In this document: positions 52,401 to 62,481 of the stretch, one piece after another
Position numbering within the stretch: position 1 is the stretch's first letter
How the letters are laid out: each line of letters starts with the position of its first letter
Source of the DNA: Aphis gossypii
Lineage: Eukaryota > Arthropoda > Insecta > Hemiptera > Aphididae
Assembly: GCF_020184175.1 (NCBI RefSeq)
Contig: NC_065533.1
Coordinates: forward strand, 51,312,351 to 51,376,350
DNA length: 64,000 nucleotides
Direction of reading: 5' to 3'
Position numbers and translations under genes: made by a program
The notes under the pieces: generated by a model
What the model saw: only the letters and a program-made list of their open reading frames with translations
Told to the model about the DNA's origin: nothing
Databases searched by the model: none

Positions 52401-54144
52401 AATAAATAGAAACGTATTTATTTTCTTATTATGAAATTCCATACTATTAATTTCTAATTGTTAAAAACTGCACGCATACAACGATACAAAATATATCTGT
52501 ATACTATTATTTCAATGCATCCATGGATTTTTGATATTTTTTATTTGAAGAATGGGAATTTTATAAAAGGAATCTTATAAAAAAAGATTCCGCTTTTTCC
52601 CCAATTGTTTTCTCCAGATTATTAAAAAGTAAACACATTTATCGCACTTTTTATAATCTAAAATATTAATTTGAGTATTATATTTTTAGTTTAATAAAAA
52701 ATAATATTAAAACAATATATTTATTTTACTTAACTTAAAACAAAACCTATCAAAATGGTTTATTTGGTGTATTTACATAAAGTCAAATACGTTGATAATT
52801 TAAGAAAAGATTTTTAAGTGTTGTGATTTAAATAATAACGAGAATAATAATTTTATAGTTATAGTGCAAACATAGTTAGTATTGCAAATTAAGAAATTTA
52901 TCAAATCAAAACGAAGATAGTGTAGTTTGACTAACTATGAAATGATACCACGGTAATATAATAATATTAATAATTAAATACCTACTAATAGTAATAAAAT
53001 AAAATACTAAAATAATTAAAAATAATAGCTAAAAATGACAATTAACATTACGTTGTGTTGTTATAAAATGCATAATGCGAACAGGACTAAACAACGCGTG
53101 TAAATTAACTCGTTTCTTCCGTGTTCGTAAAATGCGACATTAGACGACAAACGCATGACGTGGTGTAGTAGTATTATAACGATAAGTAGAGAGCGGACGT
53201 ACCTTCTACCTACTAAAAACCAGCCAAATATGCACACAATCAATGTAAAAAAAATAAAATAAATAAAATAATGCTCAGTAAATTATAATCATGAACGTAT
53301 TTTATACAAATAAATATATAATATGAACGTGGGCAAAAATGTATTTTCTCACAGGTATCTTAGTCTACTCGAGCATTCGTCGGACAACGAAAAAATACGA
53401 AACCAAATAATAATTCAAATAATAATATATTCTTCGGTCGTTTTTCCACGACGATTGATTTTTTAAGTAAAAAACGTTCAACACATACACAATAGACGCG
53501 CAAACACGCGATTAAGATCGTAAAAGCGAATCGACTTAAAACATCGCCGAAATCGGTGAAAGGACATTTTATCTCCGGCCGCATCCGATATTGGAAACAA
53601 AACGTATTGTATACAACATAACGCGGGAACGCGGGCGAAAACGGAATGGAAATATAATAAATTGCGCGGCGACGGTGTAGGCGGCAAATAAGCGTACGAC
53701 ACCACGTCGCGTGCGTCAAACACAAAAGTCACTTATTTTTTTTTTTTCGTACAAACAATTTATTAATATAATATTAATAATAATTTACCCCGCGTTGCTG
53801 TGGAACGGCGTCTGGCGGGCCGTCGACCGCGGCCCGCAGTAAACTCTGTTCGTCGTAGTCGATCGTCGACGGCGAACCGCGGTCCGGTACTACGGCGTCC
53901 GCCGCGGTCACGGCCGTCGTCGGAGCGGACACCACGTCCACCGCGGCCGGCGTGCCCTGCGGGTCGCTGATCGAGCCGGCCGGGTTGCACGTGGGACACG
54001 CCGGGTCGTAGTTGGAGTCGCCGACCTGCGGTATCCCGTGCACCAGGTGACCCCGTATCGTCCGAAGGGCCGCGGCGCCGGGCCGTCGTCGTCCGTCGCC
54101 GGACGGTGGCCGTCGCCGCGTTCCACAGCGTCCGCGTAGATCAT
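43328..54144 (-). CDS. AAAP-family amino acid transporter, eight exons
   Basis: Exons in transcript order are 54144-53789, 49919-49796, 48562-48391, 47792-47604, 47380-47121, 45975-45769, 44643-44451 and 43496-43328. Every junction is GT-AG and the phases of exons 2-8 join exactly (1,314 nt, 437 residues plus stop). With exon 1 the product would be about 556 residues. It shows a hydrophilic N-terminus and about 11 hydrophobic segments, the topology of the amino acid/auxin permease superfamily (SLC36/SLC32/SLC38-like). Diagnostic stretches are AGEMAGIGMLAAPWAV in TM1 and GAILFAYSGASSFPVV in TM6. It should move amino acids across the plasma or an endosomal/lysosomal membrane, likely coupled to protons; substrate cannot be read from sequence. 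The first AUG after the promoter is one base out of frame with the rest of exon 1 (see 53789-54144). Family confident, exact subfamily not. Confidence 0.85.
44451..44643 (-). CDS. Transporter exon 7 (TM9-TM10)
   Basis: 193 nt with a TTTTCAG acceptor and an AG|GTATAT donor. It encodes two membrane segments joined by the conserved-looking GEIMPNFINLVALMG stretch, and ends in a loop with WPDR at the splice junction. Confidence 0.92.
45769..45975 (-). CDS. Transporter exon 6 (TM7-TM8)
   Basis: 207 nt with a TTCCAG acceptor and an A|GTAAGC donor. It encodes the seventh and eighth hydrophobic segments with a short YGHTINPN loop between, then a charged VKPVSEQVE stretch typical of the loop after TM8 in this superfamily. 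Confidence 0.92.
47121..47380 (-). CDS. Transporter exon 5 (TM5-TM6)
   Basis: 260 nt with an AACAG acceptor and an A|GTAAGT donor. It encodes TM5, a polar extramembrane loop rich in Glu and Thr, and TM6 with the family-typical FGAILFAYSGASSFP motif followed by a charged KRDEF segment. Confidence 0.92.
47604..47792 (-). CDS. Transporter exon 4 (TM3-TM4)
   Basis: 189 nt with a TTTTCAG acceptor and a TG|GTAGGT donor. It encodes two hydrophobic segments (around ITLFGSATVYLMLI and TWLFVFSVALSSLMFL) separated by a short polar loop. Confidence 0.9.
48391..48562 (-). CDS. Transporter exon 3 (TM2)
   Basis: 172 nt with a CTCAG acceptor and an AG|GTATTT donor. It encodes the second membrane segment and a hydrophilic loop with ILEERYPQYR and a PVPDPYP stretch. 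Confidence 0.9.
48950..49420. repeat. Interspersed repeat inside transporter intron 2
   Basis: The segment contains GATTCTGAGCGGACGAGG at 49083-49100 and its inverted counterpart at 49392-49410, differing by one extra base. I recognise this GAGCGGAGCGAGG context as a common aphid repeat from memory, which should be confirmed. No coding frame. Outer limits are approximate. It lies between exons 3 and 2 and does not touch splice sites. Confidence 0.5.
49796..49919 (-). CDS. Transporter exon 2 (TM1)
   Basis: 124 nt, phase 0 to 1. It follows an ACAG acceptor and ends CTAG|GTAAGT. It encodes the first membrane segment with the GEMAGIGMLAAP motif, the conserved unwound helix region that binds substrate in AAAP transporters. 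Confidence 0.9.
49920..53788 (-). other. Transporter intron 1
   Basis: A 3,869-bp GT-AG intron. It is AT-rich with a (TC)n(CA)n microsatellite at 51314-51340 and an 8-bp-stem hairpin GGAATCTT/AAGATTCC at 52569-52591. The 450 bp next to exon 1 (53340-53750) are richer in CpG and contain overlapping open frames of up to 121 codons on the minus strand, with no recognised domain. They may be part of the promoter-proximal island. Confidence 0.7.
53789..54144 (-). CDS. Transporter exon 1 (start), frame interrupted
   Basis: This very GC-rich exon encodes a hydrophilic cytosolic N-terminus with a CPTC motif and many Ala, Pro, Thr and Asp. It ends CGCGGG|GTAAAT in phase 0, matching exon 2. The frame that joins exon 2 is open from 54187 down to the splice site but contains no ATG. 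The first ATG after the transcription start, at 54144-54142, opens a different frame that would stop at 53908. The two frames meet sensibly at a GGGG run (54051-54054), where one base appears to be missing. This may be a sequencing or assembly error in GC-rich DNA, a real defective allele, or a sign that another start is used. The donor and phase are solid; the start is likely. Confidence 0.6.
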
Positions 54145-54250
54145 GCGTGGTCGGAGGATCTCTCCGGTCGGCGGGGTGACGGGGTTAGACGCGCGCGTGG
54201 TTCGAACAGCACGGAACGGCGCGCACACGGTCGCGATGTCGTCGGCCGAA

Positions 54251-54376
54251 TGACTGTGCCGGCCCGCGCGCGTGTCGCTTAAATATCGGCGGCCGCCGAA
54301 GGGTCCCGGCCGCGGGAACCCGACGCGACGGCGGGGTGAGTGGGTGGGGGGTATACGACGCCGTTCTCATTGGTCC
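54251..54376 (-). promoter_or_regulatory. Core promoter of the transporter gene
   Basis: On the minus strand a TATTTAAG box at 54285-54278 lies 30 bases before the A (54255) of an ACAGTCA initiator, the spacing expected for a TATA-initiator pair. A CCAAT box is on the same strand at 54373-54369, roughly 115 bases upstream. This predicts a 111-base 5' UTR before the ATG at 54144, with no earlier ATG in between. The assignment is by motif and spacing. Confidence 0.7.
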
Positions 54377-54418
54377 GCGTTCCGTTCCGAGGCGGCGGCA
54401 GTGGTGGTAAACTGGTAA

Positions 54419-54420
<2 letters not shown>

Positions 54421-54449
<29 letters not shown>

Positions 54450-54450
54450 G
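54421..54450. repeat. GGC triplet repeat
   Basis: About ten GGC units lie some 170-195 bp upstream of the predicted transcription start of the transporter gene. An ATT triplet tract follows at 54477-54497. Copy number may vary between individuals. Confidence 0.85.
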
Positions 54451-55100
54451 TGTGAATGCCCGACAAGAGGAACGCGATTATTATTATTATTATTATTGTT
54501 TTCGATGTAGTGACTTGGACGAGAATTTCGTGTAGCCGATGCTCGTGACGATTATTGTCATAGTTAAATTATTTTAAGGAGCATCGACGCGCATCATCGG
54601 TTGACGTCGCCTCGACGACGAACGCGCGTTTTTGAATTTCCACTCGCACGTGTTGTCGCTATATAGCTCCTTCCAGCCGGCTCTCTACCCAGCTCCCCCT
54701 CCCGCCCCCCCGAAAATCACTCGACCGAGCACACTCGCCGATCACCGCCGTGTCACGGAACATCATTACCGACGCCGCCGCCGTCTCGCTCATTCTCCTC
54801 GCCCTCTTACACTCCCCGCGCCCCGCCGACTCTGCGATTGCACGACATCGATGTCGGCGGCGGCCGCCCATCACCGACATGAAAACGGCCGGACGGTCAG
54901 CGCGGCCATAGGCGGCGCACTAGTAGAAATAATAATAATAATAATAATAATTATCGAAATCCGACGGCTGCCCACACGCCGCACGTTCCTCCGAGTGGCC
55001 GTGCACGCGCGCCGCCATAATATATCATATCGTACGGCGCAAACATACCATATCGTCACCACGACCGCGGTTTGATATTGCGTGTGCGACACTTATAACA
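54451..55100. other. GC-rich sequence upstream of the transporter
   Basis: This continues the CpG-rich island. A 147-codon plus-strand open frame at 54632-55075 starts with TTG and is made of Pro, Arg, His and a poly-Ile run from an ATA repeat (54927-54953). I take it as fortuitous. A divergent transcript cannot be excluded. Confidence 0.45.
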
Positions 55101-58037
55101 TATCCGGATTAGAGAATATAATATTTTGAATATTGTCTTCACGCAGCAAATAGGTAGGTAGGACCGCGGTCATGAGTTGACATTATAATATCGTGTTATG
55201 ATCAGGACCCGGATTTAAAACCGTACAGATATTAATATGCTCTAAAAAAATATAGGTACGAAAATAGTCTTAAAAATCCATTTTACCGCAAAAATGACTT
55301 GTTATTTTTTATCATACGATTTACTAATAATATGTATTTATAAATACGGAATAATTATTATGATTTTATTAAAAAAAAAGTCCCACAGTCAATAATAAAG
55401 ATAAGATAAAAATTGAATCGAAACGAATCGAACGATGTCGACAATGTGCATGGAAAAAACCCAATAAACCTATTAAACGAAAACGACTTAAATAATATTA
55501 AGAAAACAATTGAATTTTAGATAATATTTCCAATAAACCAAATCAGTATTGCACATTGAACGAATATGCATTAAAACTAACAAATTGACTAAATAACGCT
55601 AAAAAATGCAAAATTTCAAGTTTCAGTTTTGAAACACCTATTACATGTAATGAACTATATATACTGTAAACATTGCCTATAAGATCAATTAAAAAAAGAT
55701 GCACTTTGCATTGAAATTCGGGTTCTAGTTATGGTACAAAATATGAGTAAAAAATATGTACCTATGTATATATTGCCCTTTAAGTATATTATTATATTAT
55801 CACAGTTCAGTTTTTGGAGTCTTACGCACAATTTTTTATTAATTTTTTTTATTAACAGCAGATGCCTAATAACTAATAAGTAATAATATTATAAAGTCGA
55901 GTAATACGAATTTATTAGAACTGCATAAGAAGAAAAGTCAGCATAGGTAATATAAATAATATTATAATAATTGTAAAAATATCGACGTTCATCATCAGTT
56001 GACGACAAACATAATTGTAAAAATGTTATACTATATAGGTACAAGGTACATATTACATACGTGTATTTTGTACGAAATACATGTTAAAAATGATTTTTTT
56101 TTAGTCTGGATTTCCGATTTCGATTAAATATAATTTCTTGAGACGTACACAACATCCCTTCATTCCGGTGTTCATTCATTAATTGTGCACAAATCACAGG
56201 CGTAAATTGATTTTGATTCAAATATTGATATAAAATATTATATCTATATATATATATATATGACATATTTAGTATTGTAAAGTCGTTCGTAAACTAGGAA
56301 TGTGTTTCCACAGTTAATAATAATAATTGGTACTATCAAAGAATTGTATTATTAATGTTAAAAATATTGTGAATATGATTTTATATTATTATCGAACGTC
56401 TTGACTCTTGAGCTGATTTCTTGTTTACTATAACAATGATGAATGAAGACGAAAACTTTTGATTTCAAAATTGTTGCTATAATATTATACAACTGGTACC
56501 TAATGTATATCAGTTAATTAATTCCATGTCCTGTAAGAATAATATTCTAATAGAAAGTAATGAGATAGGTCAACGTAGACGACCTTATATATAAAACAAA
56601 TGGTTAATTAGTGTTAACCGTTGAATGATTAGGCTGCATGTTATAATATAGTACAAGAAAACAATGATAAAAACATTTTTTCACTTGCCCTCATATTTAA
56701 ATTTAAAATAATGTTATATTAAAAATATAATTGGCAAACTAACGTTTTTTTTTTCAGATAAGTAACTTCAAATATGCACGTAGTCATCGATGTTAGGTAA
56801 TAGAAAAACAACTCAACGGAACTGTATACTGTATACATTTTTTTATATAAATCATATAAAAATAATTTTATTATATTATTCATTAAATCCTAATTATTAT
56901 TTAAATTTATAATGCATTATAATAAATTTTATACCCTGCAGTTTGAATACTTTTGTAAGAGAGTATAGTATAGTATGTAAGAGATATTTTTTTTATCTCT
57001 TTTCTAACACGTTTTTTCGTAAGTATTTTACATAGCATTCTGAATTCTTTATCTATACCTAAGTATTTAAACCTTAAAAAAAATATTATAATTTTTTATG
57101 GTGCTTATTATTTTGTTGTCTTCTGTGGTATGCTCTGGATATTTCAATATCCTTCAATAAATCAAAATTTACTTTTCAAATATTTAAATATTTATATATT
57201 AAAATTACTTTTGAAAAGTATTTTATTCATAATTCAATAGTTATTGTACATGGCTATTATAAGCATAATATAATTTAAATACACGCAAGTGATTTGATTA
57301 AGTGTTGACAATGTAAATTCAACAATTCAACACACCATACACTCATTATTTAAAATGTTTTTAGATTTTAAAAAATTTTTTTTAGTTAAATACTTGTAAA
57401 TTATAACTGTTTAACTGTTTTTTTGTTATTAGATTTATTTGTAGAAATACACAAAAAACATTTTTTTAATAATATTAAAATAAAAATGTTTGTTGTCAAT
57501 CAAAAAAATTAAAATACTTAAACATATTAATTACGATAAGAATAATGTAAAGATATTATAACTTATTCTAAAATATTGATTTACTATGTTATCAAATCAT
57601 ATATAAATTATATTTTTTTAAAGTTAAGACTTCTAGAAAAAATAAGTACACACCTTAAATAGATCACATTGCATAGAACTATAGAACACTATCGATATTA
57701 CTTAATATAAAATTAAATCTTGTGAAATTAAAAAAACTTAAGTAAATTTACAATGTAAAAGCTATGTATACGTAAAGACAGATAGCGATTAATTTATGGC
57801 TGGTGTACCTATATCATATATAATAAATCATCAAATTAGATGAGAGCCTATTGTGTTATAAAATGTAAATTACTGCAGTGTATTTTCAGTGTTACCTGAC
57901 GTGTACCTACCTTTAACCATCAAAATGTAACTTCTAATCTAATAAGAAATAAATAAACGTTTATACACTGTTTTTACTAAATTGCTACATTGAATTTGTT
58001 GACAAAAATCTATAGCAGTTGATTGATACTGTTTTCA
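55101..58037. other. AT-rich noncoding DNA
   Basis: No gene, RNA or clear transposon boundary is recognised. TA-dinucleotide runs occur near 56246-56262. Confidence 0.5.
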
Positions 58038-58279
58038 AGTACAAGCAGTGACGGCGAAGTTTTTAAACTAATATGGTCGGGCAATTTTAAAACTTCGCAG
58101 CCTCAATATCCATTGGCGTAAAAAAAAATATTCAAATTGTGGGGAGGGGGTGTAAAATATACATTTACTCATAATAAAAGTTATAACATGATGTTAATAA
58201 ATAATGTGGCCTACTGGCCACATTTTTCAAATGATCATGACCCGACCCCAACATGGACATTAGCACCACTGAGTACAAG
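58038..58279. mobile_element. hAT-type MITE with perfect 8-bp duplication
   Basis: The element proper is 58046-58271 (226 bp), beginning CAGTGACGGCG and ending GCACCACTG. The flanks AGTACAAG at 58038-58045 and 58272-58279 are identical. The inverted match at the ends is short (CAGTG/CACTG), but the exact 8-bp duplication is strong evidence of hAT-type insertion. No coding capacity. Confidence 0.75.
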
Positions 58280-58510
58280 TCTATCCCTTCTAGATTGTGG
58301 ATAGTCTTTCACTATGATATTAAAGATTGGGTTAGGCTAACTTAGTTCCGATTACATTATTATTACATACCTGTACTATTTGTGTGACACATTAATAATT
58401 GATAAAATTATTTTAATTGTCCAAAATTTAAGCACTTGTTTTAATAATTTATCATAAATCATAATATTATTGTAATTCAAATCATAATAAAGTTCAATAT
58501 TATGCTACAT

Positions 58511-58941
58511 AGCAGTGGAGTAGTTACTTCATTAACTTTAAAACAAAATTCGGCAATTAAAAAAACTTTAAATTCAAGACTCTGTAGACAAATTTGCTGA
58601 AAAATATAGGTGCATGAAATTTTAAGTGTGATTATTATTATTATTTAATTATTCAATTATATGAGTAAATTTATTAGTTTGTAAAACAATTTACCTTAGT
58701 AAATTTTAGTATTTATATAGAAATAATATTTTTTTTTATATATAGGTAAATGTAGGATGTTGTATAGTATTAAGTTGAAAGTTCTATATTGTATCATTTC
58801 TTTTATTTTTTTCATTTACTAAAATTAATTACTAATTTATTACCTATGTACTTGTGTTTTTGACTCAATATAATCCATGATTATTATGAAAAATTTTGAA
58901 ATTATGCCTCCCCAACTAAAATTCCTAGCTACGCCACTACT
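58511..58941. mobile_element. Possible MITE, about 430 bp
   Basis: AGCAGTGGAGTAGTTA at 58511-58526 and TAGCTACGCCACTACT at 58926-58941 are inverted copies with three mismatches in 16. The CAGTGGCGTAGCTA-type end is common in non-autonomous DNA transposons. I could not find a target duplication, so the two ends may belong to one decayed element or to two. Confidence 0.4.
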
Positions 58942-59446
58942 GAGTAGACATGTCTACAATAATAATTAAGTTTTTTTTTTTTTTTTGAGGTTTTTCATTT
59001 AATTATTTACAGTATAAACTATTTATCACTATGTACAAGTAAAAAAAACCTTAATGTTGTGGCTAAGTTCAATGGTTAAAATCTAATTGTCCTGTCATAT
59101 TCTGCATATAAAAACACTAATACTATTTATAATGGCCATATGGGTATTAATACAAATATTAGCAAAAAAAAAAATATATATATATTGTAAGAAAGAGAAA
59201 CATTACTTTTTTAAACATTCGAATTTAGTCGCACACATAACAGCATAACTGCATTTATGTTAGAAATAGCCAACACCTGAATGTTTTTTTTTTTAACTCA
59301 ATAATCATTTTACGGACAAGTACCTACTTTTTATTTTTTAACAATGATAAAATAAAGGCAAAAGTAAGGAAAAAGTGTTCTACTAAGTAGGTACTTAAAT
59401 AAAGTACTTATATAAGTACAATTAGTACAAATGTTAGATGTACAAT

Positions 59447-59669
59447 TAGTGCCGGATTACCCATTAGGAAGAATAGGTGCCCACCTTAGGGCCTCACTCA
59501 TTTAAGGGGCCCTGTGAAAACGGAAAATCATTTTTTATTTTATTTAATAATATACCTGTATTTTATTTACGAATTTATGAGAGTAATATTAAGTTAAAGA
59601 TGTATGTAAAAAATAATTTTGCAAGGGCCCCACATTTTAATTGGCCCATAAGTGTTTAATCTGGCACTG
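59447..59669. mobile_element. Probable hAT-like MITE
   Basis: AGTGCCGGATTA (59448-59459) and TAATCTGGCACT (ending 59668) are inverted copies with one mismatch in 12. A second GGGCC/GGCCC-rich pair lies just inside (near 59510 and 59625). The left flank TGTACAAT resembles TGTATACAAT a few bases beyond the right end, which could be a duplication altered by a 2-base insertion, but this is not clean. No coding capacity. Confidence 0.5.
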
Positions 59670-60137
59670 TCACTGTGTATACAATTTATTATAATATATA
59701 TTTTAAATATCTATTATTGCACAGTCACCCACCATTGTTCCCCCTTGCGAGCATCATCTACCTATTACGTATAAATATATAATATTATAATAATTTATCA
59801 TCACCATTAGACCATAATAAATAGTATTATCATGTTATTGTTTTCTCTTTTGAATTTTAGTGATGGTTAGTCTCCGTTTCGTTTCCATTTGATCGCGCTT
59901 TATGCACGATTTTCACCCTATTATGCATTGATATTCCGACGACGTCAGGTGCTGTACGTAAATCTTGTTTTTCTGTCGCCGGGAGAGCAGAAAAAACGTA
60001 TTGTCATACGACGTGGTGGATGACTATATTATGTAGTACATAATACAGTTATTTATATTATTATTGTAAACATGGATACATGTATCTTCGATTTACGAAC
60101 TCATGGTGTATCTAACTTTATGATGACAAAACGGACT
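59670..60137. other. Noncoding DNA
   Basis: No gene is recognised. 59860-60020 is less AT-rich with several CpGs but no long frame on either strand. Confidence 0.45.
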
Positions 60138-60806
60138 GGTGCATCCGAATTGCATGACAAAAAAAAAACATAAATTGGAATGTCCGAATTGCATGCCCTA
60201 CGTAACTTTATTGATAATGAAAAAATTTAACTTACTTTTCCACTGAAAGAACGGGCTTTTGTTATATTACACTCATTATAGTAAAATATATAAATATTGG
60301 AGAAGATGACTCTGTTAATATTAAATATTGAATAGAGAGATTGTAGTTTAATATAATCAAGTGCATGTATTTTACATTTGTACACGGTATATTTAAAAAA
60401 AATAATTATAACAATATAAAATTTAGTGGAGTTTTTAAAATAATAATAATAATATTGTCATTTGTCTTTATAGTCATAATCAATCTGAAAAAACGTATTA
60501 TATATGTATAACAAGTTCAAAATAAAAATAAAGTTTAAAATATTTCTATCTAGAAATTAATCGTTTGTAACAGCCATATCATAGAGCGTTTCTATACATA
60601 CGTTTTTTTTTTAAATTAGATAATTTCAAAAAAAAATTTAAGTTATAATATAATAAGTGTATAATAAATGAACTATTATCGATACACGGCATGTAATTCA
60701 GATAGATGTCTTTATGAGATGGCATGCAATTCGGACAAACCTCTTTAAGAAATTCCATGCGATTTGGACATTTTTTTTTTTTTGGCATGTAATTTGGATG
60801 CAGCCA
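60138..60806. mobile_element. Element with inverted clusters of a subterminal motif
   Basis: The left part carries two copies of a TCCGAATTGCATG motif (60140-60158 and 60181-60197). The right part carries four copies in the opposite orientation (starting about 60688, 60721, 60755 and 60784) spaced 29-34 bp apart. An A-run near the left end pairs with a T-run near the right end, so the outer 30 bp form an imperfect inverted repeat. No transposase frame. The 78-codon minus frame over the right cluster simply translates the repeats. It is probably a non-autonomous DNA transposon; no target duplication was found. Confidence 0.55.
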
Positions 60807-62373
60807 AATAGACAAGGGTTGGTAAGTGAATAAAGGCGGAATGTATATGTGTAAAAAAAAATCGTATTAAGTCATTTATTTTATGTAATATAATTATTTT
60901 GTTTATATATTTTAGTTCAACGCTATAATATTTGTACTAAGTGCTCATTTTTCAATAACTTTTTGTATGTGATATAATATATTAACATTTATGTACTAAA
61001 ATAGATGGATATGGTTGATGTGAAAGGAAAAGATTTGAAATATTAAAAGAAATATTCAATTTTAAGATACTCTATATGATTTCAAAAAGTAAGTACTCGA
61101 AAAGACAATAACATAAAATAGTCTTACGAAAATGTTTTGAAATTAAGCAACAATTTATTGATACTCAACTCAATGAACAATTAAAAATAATTATCGAAGA
61201 AAATAGAAAGAAAATAATTCAGGATAGACGTAGGCAGTATGGAACTTCTTAAAGATTTCGAATCTGCTGCGACAAAAAATGTAACTTTTGTGAGTATAAA
61301 ACAGTGAAAAATGATTTAATTATTAATACATGTGACTAAATTATAACAAATACAATTTTAAATGAAATTAAAGAATTGTAGTTTTTTTTAAATTTATGTT
61401 ATGATGAAACATCATCAGGTATAGTACATATTGAATAATTGAGTATAAGTATTAGATACGTTGATACAAAGTTATGAACTTATAGTAAAAGAAAATTATA
61501 TTAAATGTTTTTACTTAGTTATATATAAAATATGCATGGTGGAAAATTAAGCTAAATTTCAATTGTTTTGAATTTAAAAAAAAATTAAAACCTTCTTTTA
61601 AATTTTTTATGTCAGAAAAATTTGAGGAATACTTTATTTGAAGTTCTATCATTAAATCTTAAATATTGATTTACAAAATTAATACGATTAATATATACCT
61701 AACCCACAAAAAAACTTTTCAATTAGCCATTAATTATGTCCGAATATACTTTTTACTTATTATTTCATATGTAGAATTCAATATTCATACGTGTAAGTTC
61801 AAATCATACTTAGTTGTATTGAATTTACTAAGTTTAATAATGTTCAAGTTGCTCTCATAATTAAATTATTAACAACTTATTTGTTTAAGAATAAAAGTTG
61901 ACGGCGCCTTGATGACCGAAAAAAATTAATTTTTACTTTTAATATCGATATAAAGTAGTAAATTGTTTCTATTATAATAATTACATATAGGTAAGACTAA
62001 AAAATAATAAAAACAATTTTTTTAGGTTATTAAATTGCTACAATTAAATACTACATAGATAGTTATAAAGTTATAATTTCAAAATAATAATATAAAAACA
62101 TATATTTTTGTTTATTTTTTAATTTATTATTGTCGTATAATAACATCATTATAGTACTAAATTTATTGACATACACATACGCAATTTTTAACTAAAATGA
62201 ATAATATTATATGTATTTATATAAGTCTTGTAAAATAGTCTGAACTAGTGCAATTCGAACATAACCTTTTTTGAGCCCGAGATAGTTTAAACATTATCTT
62301 TTTTGATAATTCGAACATTTTAGTTTAGGTAGGAGTGCTGTTTCCTCATTAATCTATTTACAGTAGTCAGTAA
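60807..62373. other. AT-rich noncoding DNA
   Basis: No gene is recognised. Short open frames here are AT-rich noise. Confidence 0.5.
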
Positions 62374-62481
62374 ACTCTACTCGGTAGTGAAAACTGACAC
62401 AAATATACGTCCACCGTCTCGTCATCTTATTCCGGCCCGGATATGTCGAGTAGAGTCTAGATAGTCTGAACGAATTCAGAC
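62374..62481. repeat. Inverted repeats in a less AT-rich patch
   Basis: ACTCTACTCG (62374-62383) and CGAGTAGAGT (62447-62456) are perfect inverted 10-mers. Just beyond, GTCTGAA (62464-62470) and TTCAGAC (62475-62481) form a 7-bp stem with a CGAA loop. Function unknown. Confidence 0.45.

Noticed and set aside
52569..52591. Hairpin followed by a T-rich stretch resembling a bacterial terminator
   Set aside because: The context is a eukaryotic intron, so a rho-independent terminator is not expected; it is most likely chance or a repeat remnant.
53360..53732. Overlapping minus-strand frames (121 and 84 codons) in intron 1
   Set aside because: No domain, no ATG context or splice connection to the transporter, and two frames are open at once, as expected from composition.
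53908..54228. 106-codon frame beginning with GTG over exon 1
   Set aside because: Its first real ATG is at 54144, and its 3' half (Arg-rich) is the wrong frame for the transporter. Only the 5' part is used in the exon 1 model.
54632..55075. 147-codon plus-strand open frame upstream of the transporter
   Set aside because: It starts with TTG, is Pro/Arg/His-rich with a poly-Ile run from an ATA microsatellite, and fits GC-rich noncoding DNA.
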